This document shows positions 51,115-60,715 of a stretch of 64,000 bases of DNA, piece by piece. The DNA is taken from assembly GCF_003430825.1 (NCBI RefSeq), contig NZ_CP024047.1:2480001-2544000 (forward strand), read 5' to 3'. The notes under the pieces were generated by a model. The model worked only from the letters and a program-made list of their open reading frames with translations, did not search any database and had not been told where the DNA came from. How positions within the stretch are numbered: position 1 is the first letter of the stretch; every line of letters starts with the position of its first letter. The stretch is from Natrarchaeobaculum sulfurireducens. GTDB taxonomy: Archaea; Halobacteriota; Halobacteria; Halobacteriales; Natrialbaceae. A program made the translations under genes and the position numbers.

Positions 51115-51810
51115 ATGCGAGCGTTCTTGTCGATGCAGTGGCGGGAGTTGCTCTTCGCCCACTGGCGCGTCGATCCCGAACGGCTCACCGGAAGGCTGCC
51201 GGACGGAGTGGCCGTCGATACGTATCACGGCGACGCGTACCTGGGTGTCGTTCCGTTCGTGATGGACGACATCCGACCGAGCGGCTCGCCGATCGGGCTG
51301 TCCTTTGGCGAACTCAACCTCCGGACGTACGTCACAGTCGACGGGACGCCGGGAGTCTACTTCTTCAACCTGGATGCCGACGACCGCCTCGGCGTCGGCA
51401 TCGCTCGCTCGCTGTTTCGGTTGCCGTACTATCGGGCGACGATGGATATCGACACGCAGGGCACCGGGACCGACCGGATCGTCTCGTTTCGAAGTCGCCG
51501 CCGGACGCGCAGGGCGAATCCAGCCAGATTCGACGCCCGGTACGGCCCGGACGGCGCGTTCGACACGCCCGATCCTGGGTCGCTCGAGGCGTTTTTGACC
51601 GAGCGGTACCGGTTTTATACGGCGAACGATCGGGGGCGGCTTTACTACGGCGATATCGGTCACGAGCCGTGGGACCTCGCTCCCGCGTGGGCCGACATCG
51701 AGGCCAACACGCTCTTTCGAGCCAACGGATTCGACCATCCGGACGGAGACCCGCTCCTGTATTTCGCGGCCCCCATCGACGTGCGTGCAGGTCGGATTCA
51801 TCGACACTGA
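51115..51810 (+). CDS. YqjF-like protein (DUF2071)
   Basis: A 231-residue protein of the DUF2071/YqjF family. Typical blocks are MQWRELLFAHWRVDPERL, YLGVVPFVMDDIRP, LNLRTYV and PGVYFFNLDAD, and the final WADIEANTLFRANGF. Function is unknown, although the fold is lipocalin-like and might bind a small hydrophobic ligand. No operon partner; the RHH gene follows 226 bases later. Confidence 0.85.
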   Translation: MRAFLSMQWRELLFAHWRVDPERLTGRLPDGVAVDTYHGDAYLGVVPFVMDDIRPSGSPIGLSFGELNLRTYVTVDGTPGVYFFNLDADDRLGVGIARSLFRLPYYRATMDIDTQGTGTDRIVSFRSRRRTRRANPARFDARYGPDGAFDTPDPGSLEAFLTERYRFYTANDRGRLYYGDIGHEPWDLAPAWADIEANTLFRANGFDHPDGDPLLYFAAPIDVRAGRIHRH

Positions 51811-52036
51811 CCCGGTTGCGGCGGTTGTCCGGCTGGCAGTCCCGAACGACAGCGAGCCGACGAGCGACGACGAACTGGATCGACCGGCCACGTCGACGGG
51901 TTCGGTCGGAAACAACCCGAACATGAAACGACTCGGAAGTCGACGAATAAACACGGAACCCAACAGAAGTGACCGAATGGACAATCGGTTGCCCAGTTCC
52001 GTGAACTATACCAGCACGGGGTGCATCCTGCGGAGT

Positions 52037-52585
52037 ATGACACGACGCGTCACAGTATCGCTCGACGACGATTCGACGACGGCACTCGAGACGCTCAGTG
52101 CTGAAACGGGCACGGGACAGAGCGAAGTTATGCGCCGTGCACTGACGTTTTATGCGGCGAATTTCGAGGCGGCAACTGGTCGACCGAGTGATAATTTAGA
52201 ACAGTACTATCAGATGCTCTCGTCTGGCGAGCACGTCTTGCTGGACATCGACTTCTTACACGCGTTCTTAGAACACGTCTGTGACGGTGATGGCCCCGAT
52301 CCGTCGTTCGTCGAGGCCGCCGATCGTGTCTCTGACTACCACGCTCGCGAGTACGCAGACCGGTTCGACGAAGTCGGGGACGTACTCGAGTGGCTCTCGT
52401 TCTGTGGGTTTTTGGCGGTTCGACACGAGGACAATGGGGTCTATCACGTCGTGTTTCCGTCGGAGCCGGTTCGCTGGTTCATGTCGCGGTTTATCGAGCG
52501 TAGCACGGCCGATTTGCCGGTCGATGTCGAGATCGAGCCGGGAGTCTCGAAGGCGATCATCACCGAGCGCCCGACCACAGAGTGA
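52037..52585 (+). CDS. Ribbon-helix-helix regulator with C-terminal domain
   Basis: 182 residues. The N-terminal 45 residues (TRRVTVSLDDDSTTALETL, then GTGQSEVMRRALTFY) form a CopG/MetJ-type ribbon-helix-helix DNA-binding domain. The remaining part (about 55-182) is an unrecognised acidic alpha/beta domain that may sense a ligand. It lies just upstream of the NRAMP-like/hyuAB operon, 126 bases away and on the same strand, with two inverted repeats between, so it may regulate that operon. Confidence 0.75.
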   Translation: MTRRVTVSLDDDSTTALETLSAETGTGQSEVMRRALTFYAANFEAATGRPSDNLEQYYQMLSSGEHVLLDIDFLHAFLEHVCDGDGPDPSFVEAADRVSDYHAREYADRFDEVGDVLEWLSFCGFLAVRHEDNGVYHVVFPSEPVRWFMSRFIERSTADLPVDVEIEPGVSKAIITERPTTE

Positions 52586-52632
52586 GTGGCTAGTCATCAC
52601 ACAGCAATTCATACGTTTTCATACCTCGTTCT

Positions 52633-52696
52633 AGGATCGTCATCCTGTGTATGAGGGTGTCTTAACAACCCTTTTACGCTACAGGAAGAGGGTTGT
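52633..52696. promoter_or_regulatory. Two inverted repeats upstream of the NRAMP-like/hyu operon
   Basis: AGGAT-CGTC-ATCCT at 52633-52646 and ACAACCCT/AGGGTTGT arms at 52665-52672 and 52689-52696. The second ends 15 bases before the transporter ATG and spans the promoter region. One may end the RHH transcript; the other is a candidate operator. Confidence 0.4.
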
Positions 52697-52711
52697 GAGT
52701 GGATCACGAAC

Positions 52712-53950
52712 ATGGCAATCACAGACAGACTGAGATCAGTCGGACCCGGCGCGTTAGTCGCGGCGGCGTTCATCGGTCCCGGCACCGTCACGACCGCGAG
52801 CGTAATCGGCGCGGAGTACGCCTACGTCCTGCTGTGGACCATCGTCTTCTCGATTTTGGCGACCATGGTGTTACAGGAGATGAGCGCTCGATTGGGCCTG
52901 ATCACCCAGCAGGGGCTGGGGGAAGCGTTGCGCAAGCAGTTCGACAATCCTGTCTTAAGTGCGTTCGCGGTCGGGCTGGTCGTGACGGCGATCGGCATCG
53001 GTACCGCGGCGTTCCAGACCGGCAACATCACCGGTGGCGCGGCCGGGCTCACGACGATCACTGGCGTTGGAGAGAACATCTGGGGGCCCGTGATCGGGCT
53101 GGTCGCGGGGGCATTGCTGTTCACTGGAAACTACAAGCTCATCGAGCGGGTCTTCATCGGGCTGGTGGTGGTGATGGGACTTGCGTTCATCGTGAACGCA
53201 ATCGTCGTTCAACCAGATATCGGGGCGCTTTCCGTCGGGCTCGTCCCCACGGTCCCCGACGGGTCGGCGTTGTTGATCGCCGGACTCATCGGTACGACGG
53301 TCGTCGGCTACAATCTCTTCTTGCACGCGAGTACGGTGCAAGAGAAGTGGAACGATCCGGAGGACCTCAAGGACGTCCAGTACGACACGATCCTCCTGGT
53401 CGCAGTCGGCGGGCTGATCACCACGGCGATCGTCGTCACCGCTGCAGCGGTGTTCCCCGAAGGGACCTCGATCGCCGACGTCGGCGAGATGGCCGACCAA
53501 CTCGAGCCGGTGATGGGCGGGTTCGCCCTGACGTTTTTCGCAATCGGGCTGTTCGCGGCTGGCTTTACCAGTGCGATGAGCGCACCGCTCGCCGGGGCCT
53601 ACGCCACGGCAGGTGCACTCGGCTGGGACCGTGACCTCAAATCCACCCGGTTCCGTGCGATCTGGATCACCATCCTCGGGGTCGGCATTATCTTCTCCGG
53701 GATGGGGTTCAACCCCGTCGAGGTGATCCTCCTGGCACAGGTTGCAAACGGGCTGCTGTTGCCGATTCTCGCCATCTTCCTGATTTATGCGATGAACAAC
53801 GAAGCGCTGCTCGGTGAGCACACGAACTCTCCCATTCAGAACCTGCTCGGGGGAATCGTTACGCTGGTAGCGATCATGATCGGCGTATTGACACTCAACG
53901 ACAACCTTCCAGCGTTTATCGACGTCTTGACCGGACTGCTCGGTCTCTAA
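52712..53950 (+). CDS. NRAMP-like transporter lacking the metal-binding signature
   Basis: 412 residues with about 11 membrane segments and the NRAMP (LeuT-fold) pattern, seen in FIGPGTVTTASVIGAEYAY (about 20-38), GNYKLIE and YNLFLHAS. In metal-carrying NRAMPs helix 1 has DPGN and helix 6 has MPH; here they read GPGT (22-25) and VGY (198-200), so all key metal ligands are gone. It is therefore probably not a Mn/Fe carrier. It heads an operon with hyuA (5 bases on), hyuB and an isomerase; Bacillus subtilis ycsG, an NRAMP-type gene beside oxoprolinase genes, is a parallel. Uptake of a cyclic amide such as hydantoin or oxoproline is inferred. Confidence 0.85.
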   Translation: MAITDRLRSVGPGALVAAAFIGPGTVTTASVIGAEYAYVLLWTIVFSILATMVLQEMSARLGLITQQGLGEALRKQFDNPVLSAFAVGLVVTAIGIGTAAFQTGNITGGAAGLTTITGVGENIWGPVIGLVAGALLFTGNYKLIERVFIGLVVVMGLAFIVNAIVVQPDIGALSVGLVPTVPDGSALLIAGLIGTTVVGYNLFLHASTVQEKWNDPEDLKDVQYDTILLVAVGGLITTAIVVTAAAVFPEGTSIADVGEMADQLEPVMGGFALTFFAIGLFAAGFTSAMSAPLAGAYATAGALGWDRDLKSTRFRAIWITILGVGIIFSGMGFNPVEVILLAQVANGLLLPILAIFLIYAMNNEALLGEHTNSPIQNLLGGIVTLVAIMIGVLTLNDNLPAFIDVLTGLLGL

Positions 53951-53955
53951 TCAGT

Positions 53956-56022
53956 ATGACCCAACACACCGCAATCGGCGTCGACGTCGGTGGAACCTTC
54001 ACCGACGTGGCGCTCTCAGTAGACGATCGACTCGTAACGGCGAAAGTACCGACGACCGACGACCAGAGCGTCGGGGTCTTAGAAGGGATCGCGAAAGCCT
54101 GCGAACAGGCCGGCATCGATCCGAGCAACCTCGACGAGTTCGCCCACGCGATGACCGTCTCGGTCAACGCCCTGCTCGAGCGCGGTGGCGCGAAGACGGC
54201 ACTCGTGACGACGGCGGGCTTTCGAGACGTCCTCGAGATCGGTCGACAGGATCGGCCGGACCTGTACGATCTCGACGCCGAAAAACCGAACCCGCTGGTC
54301 CCGCGTCGGCGACGGTTCGAACTGGAAGAGCGAACGACGGCGGACGGCGTCGAACAGCCGGTCGACCCGGAAGCGGTGCGTGCCCTCGCGGAGACGCTCC
54401 GGGCAGAAGCCGTCGAGGCCGTCGCCGTCTCCCTGCTGCACGCCTACGCAGATCCCGAGAACGAGCAAGTCGTCGCCGAGGTCCTCCGGGAGGAACTCGA
54501 CGTGCCGGTTTCTGCCTCACACGAGGTGCTCGCCGAGTTCCGTGAGTACGAGCGAACGTCGACGACGGCCGTCGACGCCTACGTTCGCCCGGCGATCGAC
54601 AGCTACGTGGGTCGACTGGTCGAGGAAGCTCGAGCGTCTGGAATCCCTGCACCGCAGATCATGCAGGCCAACGGCGGAATCGCCGACCCCGAGACGGTCC
54701 GCGAACACGCCGTGACGACGACGCTTTCGGGCCCTGCAGCCGGCGTCGTCGGCGCTGCGGCGACCGTCGACGACACCGACGTCGAGGGGCTCGTTACGTT
54801 CGACATGGGCGGCACCTCGAGCGACGTCAGCCTCGTCCGCGACGGGGAAGCCGAACGAACGACGGATTCGGAAATCGCGGGCGTCCCGATCCGGACGCCG
54901 ATGGTCGACGTGAACACCGTCGGCGCGGGTGGCGGCTCGATCGCCTGGGTCGACGCCGGCGGCGCGCTGCGGGTCGGGCCCCAATCCTCGGGCGCTCAGC
55001 CTGGCCCGGCCTGCTATGGCCGTGGTGGAACGGAGGCGACGGTAACCGACGCCAACGTCGTTCTCGGGTATATCGGCCCCGAAACGGCCCTCGGCGGCGA
55101 GATGACACTCGACGTCGAGGCCGCCCACGATGCTCTCGAGCGGCTGGCCGAGAAAGCGGGCCTCGAGGATGCACTCGAGGCGGCCCAGGGCGTCTATCGC
55201 GTCGCGAACGCGACGATGACGCGGACGATTCGGTCGGTAACCGTCGAACGCGGTCACGATCCGCGCGAGTTCGCCCTCGTCGCCTTCGGCGGGGCTGGCC
55301 CGATGCACGCGACGGCGCTCGCCGAGGCGCTCGATGTCGACCGGGTCGTGATTCCGCGTCCGGGCGGCGTGCTGTCGGCGTTCGGACTGCTGGCGGCCGA
55401 CGAGAGCTACGACGCCGTGCGGACGGTCGGGGTCGAACTCGAGAACGAGGCGCGACGCGCCTCGGACAGTCGAACGGGAAGTGAAATGACCCGTGAGACC
55501 GCAGACCGCGACCGACTCGAGGGCGTTTACGACGACCTCGTCTCCGACGTCCTCGCGGATACGTCAGACTCCGATGCGGCGGTCGTCTCCCGCGCTGCGG
55601 ACTGTCGGTACGCCGGACAGAGCTTCGAGTTGACCGTCCCCGTCGACGAGTCGTTCGATGCCGACGCCGTCGCCAGGCGGTTCCACGAGGCCCACGACCA
55701 GGCCTATGGCTACACGATGGAGGAAGGAATCGAGGTCGTCAACCTGCGAGCGACGGCGACCGTCGAGGGAGCCGAACCCGTCGTCCGCCACGACGGCGAC
55801 GGAGACGCCGTACTCGGCAGTCGGGAGGCACACTTCCCGGACGTCGGCACGAGGGAGACGACAGTGTACGACCGTGACCGCCTCGAGTCCGGCACGACCA
55901 TCTCCGGACCGGCGGTGTTAGAACAGGCAGAGAGTACGACCGTCGTGCCACCGGCCTGGGTGGGCGACGTACTCGCGGACGGAACGCTCGTACTGAGCCG
56001 AGAAGAGGTGCGAGACCGATGA
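53956..56022 (+). CDS. hyuA: Hydantoinase/oxoprolinase subunit A (HyuA)
   Basis: A 688-residue ATP-dependent subunit of the HyuA/HyuB amidohydrolase, opening cyclic amides (N-methylhydantoin, 5-oxoproline or similar). The actin-like ATPase fold is visible: GVDVGGTFTDVALS (8-21), FDMGGTSSDVSLV, and the AFGGAGPMHA block. The extension after residue 500 is the usual C-terminal domain. Its stop overlaps the hyuB start (ATGA). The exact substrate cannot be told; acetophenone carboxylase-like members exist, but the isomerase neighbour argues for a hydantoin or imide. Confidence 0.93.
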   Translation: MTQHTAIGVDVGGTFTDVALSVDDRLVTAKVPTTDDQSVGVLEGIAKACEQAGIDPSNLDEFAHAMTVSVNALLERGGAKTALVTTAGFRDVLEIGRQDRPDLYDLDAEKPNPLVPRRRRFELEERTTADGVEQPVDPEAVRALAETLRAEAVEAVAVSLLHAYADPENEQVVAEVLREELDVPVSASHEVLAEFREYERTSTTAVDAYVRPAIDSYVGRLVEEARASGIPAPQIMQANGGIADPETVREHAVTTTLSGPAAGVVGAAATVDDTDVEGLVTFDMGGTSSDVSLVRDGEAERTTDSEIAGVPIRTPMVDVNTVGAGGGSIAWVDAGGALRVGPQSSGAQPGPACYGRGGTEATVTDANVVLGYIGPETALGGEMTLDVEAAHDALERLAEKAGLEDALEAAQGVYRVANATMTRTIRSVTVERGHDPREFALVAFGGAGPMHATALAEALDVDRVVIPRPGGVLSAFGLLAADESYDAVRTVGVELENEARRASDSRTGSEMTRETADRDRLEGVYDDLVSDVLADTSDSDAAVVSRAADCRYAGQSFELTVPVDESFDADAVARRFHEAHDQAYGYTMEEGIEVVNLRATATVEGAEPVVRHDGDGDAVLGSREAHFPDVGTRETTVYDRDRLESGTTISGPAVLEQAESTTVVPPAWVGDVLADGTLVLSREEVRDR

Positions 56023-57644
56023 CGAAGATGACCGACGACCGAATCGATCCGATCACGCTCGAGGTGTTGCGAAACCAGTTCGAGAGCGTCGCCGAGGAGA
56101 TGGGCCAGACCCTGATCCGCGGGGCGTACTCGCCGAACATCAAAGAACGACGGGACTGCTCGACCGCGCTGTTCGACGCCGAGGGGCGGATGATCGCGCA
56201 GGCCGAGCACATTCCGGTGCATCTCGGCGCGATGCCCCAGTCCGTCGACGCCGTCACGGAGTACGATCCCGAGCCCGGCGACGTCTTCGTGCTCAACGAC
56301 CCATTCAGGGGTGGCACGCACCTGCCGGACGTGACGATGGTCTCACCGCTCGCACCGGACGGCGAGATCGTCGGTTACGCCGTCTCGAGAGCCCACCACG
56401 CGGACGTCGGGGGGATGACTCCTGGAAGCATGCCCGCCGGCGCACGCGAGATCTACCAGGAGGGACTTCGCATTCCGCCGACACGCCTCGTCGAAGGCGG
56501 TGAGATTCGCGAAGACGTCCGCTCGCTCGTGCTCGCGAACGTCAGAAACCCCAGCGAACGAAAGGCCGACCTGCAAGCGCAACTGGCGGCGAACGAACGC
56601 GCCGAGGTCCGGCTCGCCTCGCTGTTCGACGAGCACGGCCGTGAGACCGTCCTCGACGGTTTCGACGCCGTCATCGGCTACTCCCACGAGCGGATCGTCC
56701 GCGAGATCGAGGCGCTTCCCGATGGAACGTACGAGGCGACGGACGTCCTCGAGGGCGATGGGCTGACGAACGAGGACGTCGAGATCGCCGTGACGGTGAC
56801 CGTCGATGGCAACGCGGTCGATGTCGATTTCGCCGGAACGGCCGACCAACTCGACGGGAATCTCAACGCCCCCCTCGCGGTCGCGACGAGCGCGGTCTAC
56901 TTCGTCGTCCGCTGTGTCACTGATCCGGAGATCCCGCCGAATCACGGCTGTTACGAGCCCGTCACGGTGAAAGCGCCGACGGGGTCGTTGCTCAACCCCG
57001 AACCCCCGGCGGCGGTCGTCGGCGGGAACGTCGAAACCAGCCAGCGAGTCACGGACGTCGTCTTCACGGCGCTCGCCGGAGCAGCGCCCGACCGCGTTCC
57101 CGCACAGGGCCAGGGGACGATGAACAACCTGACGATCGGTGCGCGGGACAGTTCGTTCACCTACTACGAGACCATCGGCGGCGGCTTCGGCGCTCGAGCA
57201 GGAAAAGACGGGATGGACGGTGTACAGGTCGGGATGACGAACACGCTAAACACGCCGATCGAATCGCTCGAGACGGAGTACCCGCTGCGGGTCGAACGGT
57301 ATGCACTCAGGCCGAACAGCGGCGGCCGCGGCCAGTTCCGTGGCGGACTTGGCCTCGAACGAACCGTCACCGTCGATCGAGATGCGACGGTCTCGCTGTT
57401 GACCGAACGCCGTCGGCACGCACCACGCGGCGTCGGCGGCGGAGAGGACGCCACACCGGGTGCGAATCTGATCGACGGTGAACCTGTGGCGGCCAAGACG
57501 ACCGTCGACGTCGAGGCGGGGACGACGGTCACAGTCAGAACCCCCGGCGGCGGCGGCCACGGCGACCCCGCCGACCGCGATGACGAGGCGAGGGAGGCCG
57601 ACCGCGACGACGAAAAGCGAACGGAGACTGGAGATGAGCGATGA
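56019..57644 (+). CDS. hyuB: Hydantoinase B/oxoprolinase subunit (HyuB)
   Basis: A 541-residue partner of HyuA. Conserved blocks: DPITLEVLRNQFESVAEEMGQ (here read as DPITLEVLRNQF and onward), SPNIKERRDCSTALFD, NDPFRGGTHLPDV and ISRAHHADVGG-like RAHHADVGGMTPG. The final glycine-rich stretch TPGGGGHGDP is typical. Together with HyuA it forms the amide-cleaving complex. An acidic, Asp/Arg-rich tail (about 520-541) is a haloarchaeal addition. Its stop overlaps the start of the next gene (ATGA). Confidence 0.93.
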   Translation: MTKMTDDRIDPITLEVLRNQFESVAEEMGQTLIRGAYSPNIKERRDCSTALFDAEGRMIAQAEHIPVHLGAMPQSVDAVTEYDPEPGDVFVLNDPFRGGTHLPDVTMVSPLAPDGEIVGYAVSRAHHADVGGMTPGSMPAGAREIYQEGLRIPPTRLVEGGEIREDVRSLVLANVRNPSERKADLQAQLAANERAEVRLASLFDEHGRETVLDGFDAVIGYSHERIVREIEALPDGTYEATDVLEGDGLTNEDVEIAVTVTVDGNAVDVDFAGTADQLDGNLNAPLAVATSAVYFVVRCVTDPEIPPNHGCYEPVTVKAPTGSLLNPEPPAAVVGGNVETSQRVTDVVFTALAGAAPDRVPAQGQGTMNNLTIGARDSSFTYYETIGGGFGARAGKDGMDGVQVGMTNTLNTPIESLETEYPLRVERYALRPNSGGRGQFRGGLGLERTVTVDRDATVSLLTERRRHAPRGVGGGEDATPGANLIDGEPVAAKTTVDVEAGTTVTVRTPGGGGHGDPADRDDEAREADRDDEKRTETGDER

Positions 57645-58372
57645 GCGACGGCACCGACTCGCCGGGTCGACTCGGCCTCGTGGTCCCCTCCTCGAACACG
57701 ACCGCGGAGGTCGAGTTCGCCCAGTACACCCCCGACGGCGTCTCGGTCCACGCCGCACGGATGGCCCTCGAGTCCGTCAGCGTCGACGAACTCGACGCGA
57801 TGAGCGCTGACGCCACGCTGGCGGCCGAACTCCTCGGACACGCAGACGTCGACGTCGTCGCCTACGCCTGTACGACCGGGAGCCTGCTGCACGGCCCCGG
57901 ATTCGACGCCGAACTCGAGGAGACGCTGTCGGACGCGGCTGGCGTGCCGGCGGTCGCCACGGCCCGGTCGGTCATCCGGGCCCTCGAGATCCTCGAGGCC
58001 GAGCGGATCGCCGTCGCGACGCCGTACACCGCCGATCTCGACGAGCGAGAACGCGACTTCCTCGAGGCCGCGGGCTTCGAGGTCGTGCGTATCGACGGCC
58101 GCGGTATCGAAGCGAACACGGAGATCGGCGCGCTCGAGCCCGAAGACGCACGCGATCAGGCGACAGCACTGGCCGAGTCGGTCAAGAGCGTCGACGCCGT
58201 CTTCGTCTCCTGTACGAACTACCGGTCACTCGACGCAGTGGACGCACTCGAGTCCGACCTCGAGGTGCCCGTGATCACCAGCAACAGTGCGACGCTGTGG
58301 GATGCCTGTCGAGTCTCATCGATCGGCAGTGACGGCGCAGGCGTCCTGTTCGACCACGACTCGTCCGACTGA
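57641..58372 (+). CDS. Maleate isomerase/Asp-Glu racemase-superfamily enzyme
   Basis: A 243-residue two-domain enzyme with the paired active-site cysteines Cys77 (YACTTGSLL) and Cys191 (VSCTNYRSLD), and PSSNTTAE near the start (Asn19). This is the maleate cis-trans isomerase/arylmalonate decarboxylase branch of the Asp/Glu racemase superfamily. In the hyu operon it may isomerise a ring-opened product or racemise a hydantoin. Both cysteines are kept, so racemisation or isomerisation is mechanistically possible. ATGA overlap with hyuB. Confidence 0.85.
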   Translation: MSDGTDSPGRLGLVVPSSNTTAEVEFAQYTPDGVSVHAARMALESVSVDELDAMSADATLAAELLGHADVDVVAYACTTGSLLHGPGFDAELEETLSDAAGVPAVATARSVIRALEILEAERIAVATPYTADLDERERDFLEAAGFEVVRIDGRGIEANTEIGALEPEDARDQATALAESVKSVDAVFVSCTNYRSLDAVDALESDLEVPVITSNSATLWDACRVSSIGSDGAGVLFDHDSSD

Positions 58373-58470
58373 CTCCACAACCGAGCTCAGCCCCGGCTTT
58401 TCACACGGACCACTTTGCCGTGAACTGTTCGCCGCTTCGATCGTCGGCTGACTCGAGGACGCCCCCTCGG

Positions 58471-59283
58471 TCAGCGACGCTGCTCTATATCCGCCACCTT
58501 CTCGAGTTCGCTTCGGAGCGTCGTCGAGTCGAACTCGTGGTCGGGTCGGAGCCGGACGAAATCGAGGAACCGCCGTGCAGCGAGGAGTTCGCGTGGTTCG
58601 TACGCCGACGAGGCGGCCTCGACGGCACCGCGAGCACCGATCCGGGGCTCGAGGACGGCGAGGCCACACGCGAGGTCGTAGGCAGTCGTCTCCGAAACGC
58701 GGTCTCCGGTGACGCTCGTGGCGTCGATGAAGTAGAGGTCGTCGTCACACAGCAGGATATTCTCGGATCGCAGATCGCCGTGGGCAAGTCCGTGGTCGTG
58801 GACCGTCGCGAGCATCGCGAACAGGTCAGGGGCGAGTTCGGCGACGGTGGCGTCGTCGGCCGAATCGAGCGTCTCGAACTCCGGGAGGTACTCGAGGACG
58901 AGGACGCCGAGCCCGTTGACCTCAAACGCCTCGATCGGACTGGGTGCGTTGACGCCGATTTCGTGCATCCGCTCTGTCGCCTCGTACTCGTGTTCGACCA
59001 TCTCGAGGGGCGTATCGAACCGATCGAAGAAGCCGCCGGTCCCCGACGACACCGCGCCGACGTTTCGGCCCGTGGTCAACAGCGCGTGAACGAGAGCGTT
59101 CTGCCGGGAGACGATCTTGACGAAGAACTCCTCGTCGATCACACACGGCGTCGACAGCCAGTTGTCCGCCTCGAGGAACTCGACGCGAACGACGTCGCGG
59201 TCGTGTCGATCCGCCAGCGTCCGAATCACACGTTCGATACGGTCCCACTCGATACTTCCTCGAGCGAGCTGGCGGATGTCCAT
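58471..59283 (-). CDS. Protein-kinase-fold protein (RIO/Bud32/APH class)
   Basis: 270 residues. Lys56 (FFVKIV) fits the phosphate-anchoring lysine, HGDLRSENILL (168-178) is the catalytic loop with Asp170 and Asn175, and FIDAT (Asp187) the metal-binding motif. No glycine-rich loop is evident and the N-terminal region is unusual, so it could be an atypical small-molecule kinase (APH-like) or a RIO-like protein kinase. The target is unknown. It ends 98 bases from the convergent isomerase gene. Confidence 0.75.
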   Translation of the reverse strand: MDIRQLARGSIEWDRIERVIRTLADRHDRDVVRVEFLEADNWLSTPCVIDEEFFVKIVSRQNALVHALLTTGRNVGAVSSGTGGFFDRFDTPLEMVEHEYEATERMHEIGVNAPSPIEAFEVNGLGVLVLEYLPEFETLDSADDATVAELAPDLFAMLATVHDHGLAHGDLRSENILLCDDDLYFIDATSVTGDRVSETTAYDLACGLAVLEPRIGARGAVEAASSAYEPRELLAARRFLDFVRLRPDHEFDSTTLRSELEKVADIEQRR

Positions 59284-59434
59284 ACGTCGGTGGGACGTGA
59301 CAGAGCCATATATGCATCCCGAAATACCACATCGGCGGTCACGCCATCAGTAGTGAGGGGGTCACGGATAGCGAGCCCGACTGTCCGGAAGAACAGTATT
59401 ATTTTCACCGTCGAAACGTAACGTAACAGCAGAT

Positions 59435-60715
59435 ATGGATGCTGTCGACGACCTCGGCGATGCGATCGACGTAACGCGGGACCTCCTGTTGCCGATACGG
59501 CCGTGGCTGTGGCTGAAGCTGGCGATCGTCGTCCTGTTCGTTACGGGGATCGGGTTGGGCGGCGGTATTCCGAGCGATCCGGGCATCGTCTCCGAGACCG
59601 AGGAGCTGGCACCGGCCGATCCAGCGGCCGACCCAGCGGCCGACCCGATGGCCGAGCCGCTCCCGGATGAGTTCTTCGCGATCGCACTCGCCCTCGTCCT
59701 CCTTGCCGTGTTGCTCTGGTTGTTCTTTGCGATCGTCGGGGCGATCATGGAGTTCGTCTTCGTCGAGTCGTTGCGCTCGAACGACGTTCGGATTCGCCGA
59801 TTCAGCAGGGAGAACCTGGGCCGGGGCCTCCGACTCTTCGGCTTTCGGCTCCTCGTTGGGCTACTCTCGTTCGCGGTGCTCGCCGTCCCCGCGGCTGCCA
59901 TCGTTCTGACTGCCTCGGGCACCGAAGCCATCCTCGGGAGTTTCCTCTTGCTCGCCCTGGTCGGCATCGGCGTCGGACTCGTGTACGTGATCGTGATGCG
60001 GTTTACCTCCGAGTTCGTCGCCCCGATTATGCTGCTCGAATCACGCGGCGTCCTCTCCGGCTGGCGGCGGTTCTGGCCGACGCTGACCGGTAACTGGTCC
60101 GAGTACCTCGTCTATCTGCTGTTGGTCTGGATCCTCCAACTCGTGGTCAACATCGCCGCTGGCTTTTTGATCCTCTTTGCGCTCGTACTCGTGGCGATTC
60201 CGTTCGTGATTCTCCTCGTCCTGCTCGTGATGCTCGGCGAGATCGGCTTTCTGCTCGCGATACCAGTCGTCCTCCTGGGCGTACTAGTCGCCTTGCTGGT
60301 CGTCGCACTCATCCAGATGCCGATCCGGACGTACTTCCAGTACTACGCGCTGTTGTTGCTCGGCGATACGAACCGCGATCTCGACCTGATTCCCGACCAG
60401 CGAGCGGCTGCTCGCGATGATGACGAGCGCGACGGGCGCGACGGGCCGATCAGTGCTGGCCGCGAAGACCACTGGGAAGCCGACGAATCCGAGTCCGACC
60501 GACGCGACGACCGCGACGACGAAGGTGCCATCTGGGACGACTCCGACCCGTGGGACGACAGTAGCTGGGACGACTCGAGCGATCGAGAGTCCCGTAACGA
60601 GAACGACGCCGGTGACTGGGACGTGTTCGACGACGACCGCGAGGCTAACGAAGACAGTGACCACGACGGAGACGACGAAGACGGCGACGACCGCGACGAA
60701 AGGCGGGGCTGGTAA
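59435..60715 (+). CDS. Multi-span membrane protein with long acidic tail
   Basis: 426 residues. About six membrane segments lie between 28 and 305 (for example LKLAIVVLFVTGIGLGG and IALALVLLAVLLWLFFA). The last 120 residues are an Asp-rich, disordered tail with repeated DDxDW-like units, thought to face the cytosol in halophiles. A short Ala/Asp repeat (ADPAADPAADPMAEP) sits near residue 53. A haloarchaeal family of unknown function is likely; no active-site residue is seen. Confidence 0.75.
   Translation: MDAVDDLGDAIDVTRDLLLPIRPWLWLKLAIVVLFVTGIGLGGGIPSDPGIVSETEELAPADPAADPAADPMAEPLPDEFFAIALALVLLAVLLWLFFAIVGAIMEFVFVESLRSNDVRIRRFSRENLGRGLRLFGFRLLVGLLSFAVLAVPAAAIVLTASGTEAILGSFLLLALVGIGVGLVYVIVMRFTSEFVAPIMLLESRGVLSGWRRFWPTLTGNWSEYLVYLLLVWILQLVVNIAAGFLILFALVLVAIPFVILLVLLVMLGEIGFLLAIPVVLLGVLVALLVVALIQMPIRTYFQYYALLLLGDTNRDLDLIPDQRAAARDDDERDGRDGPISAGREDHWEADESESDRRDDRDDEGAIWDDSDPWDDSSWDDSSDRESRNENDAGDWDVFDDDREANEDSDHDGDDEDGDDRDERRGW

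Noticed and set aside
52712-53950. Annotation as a Mn/Fe transporter MntH
   Set aside because: The DPGN and MPH metal-binding motifs are absent and the operon context is amide hydrolysis.
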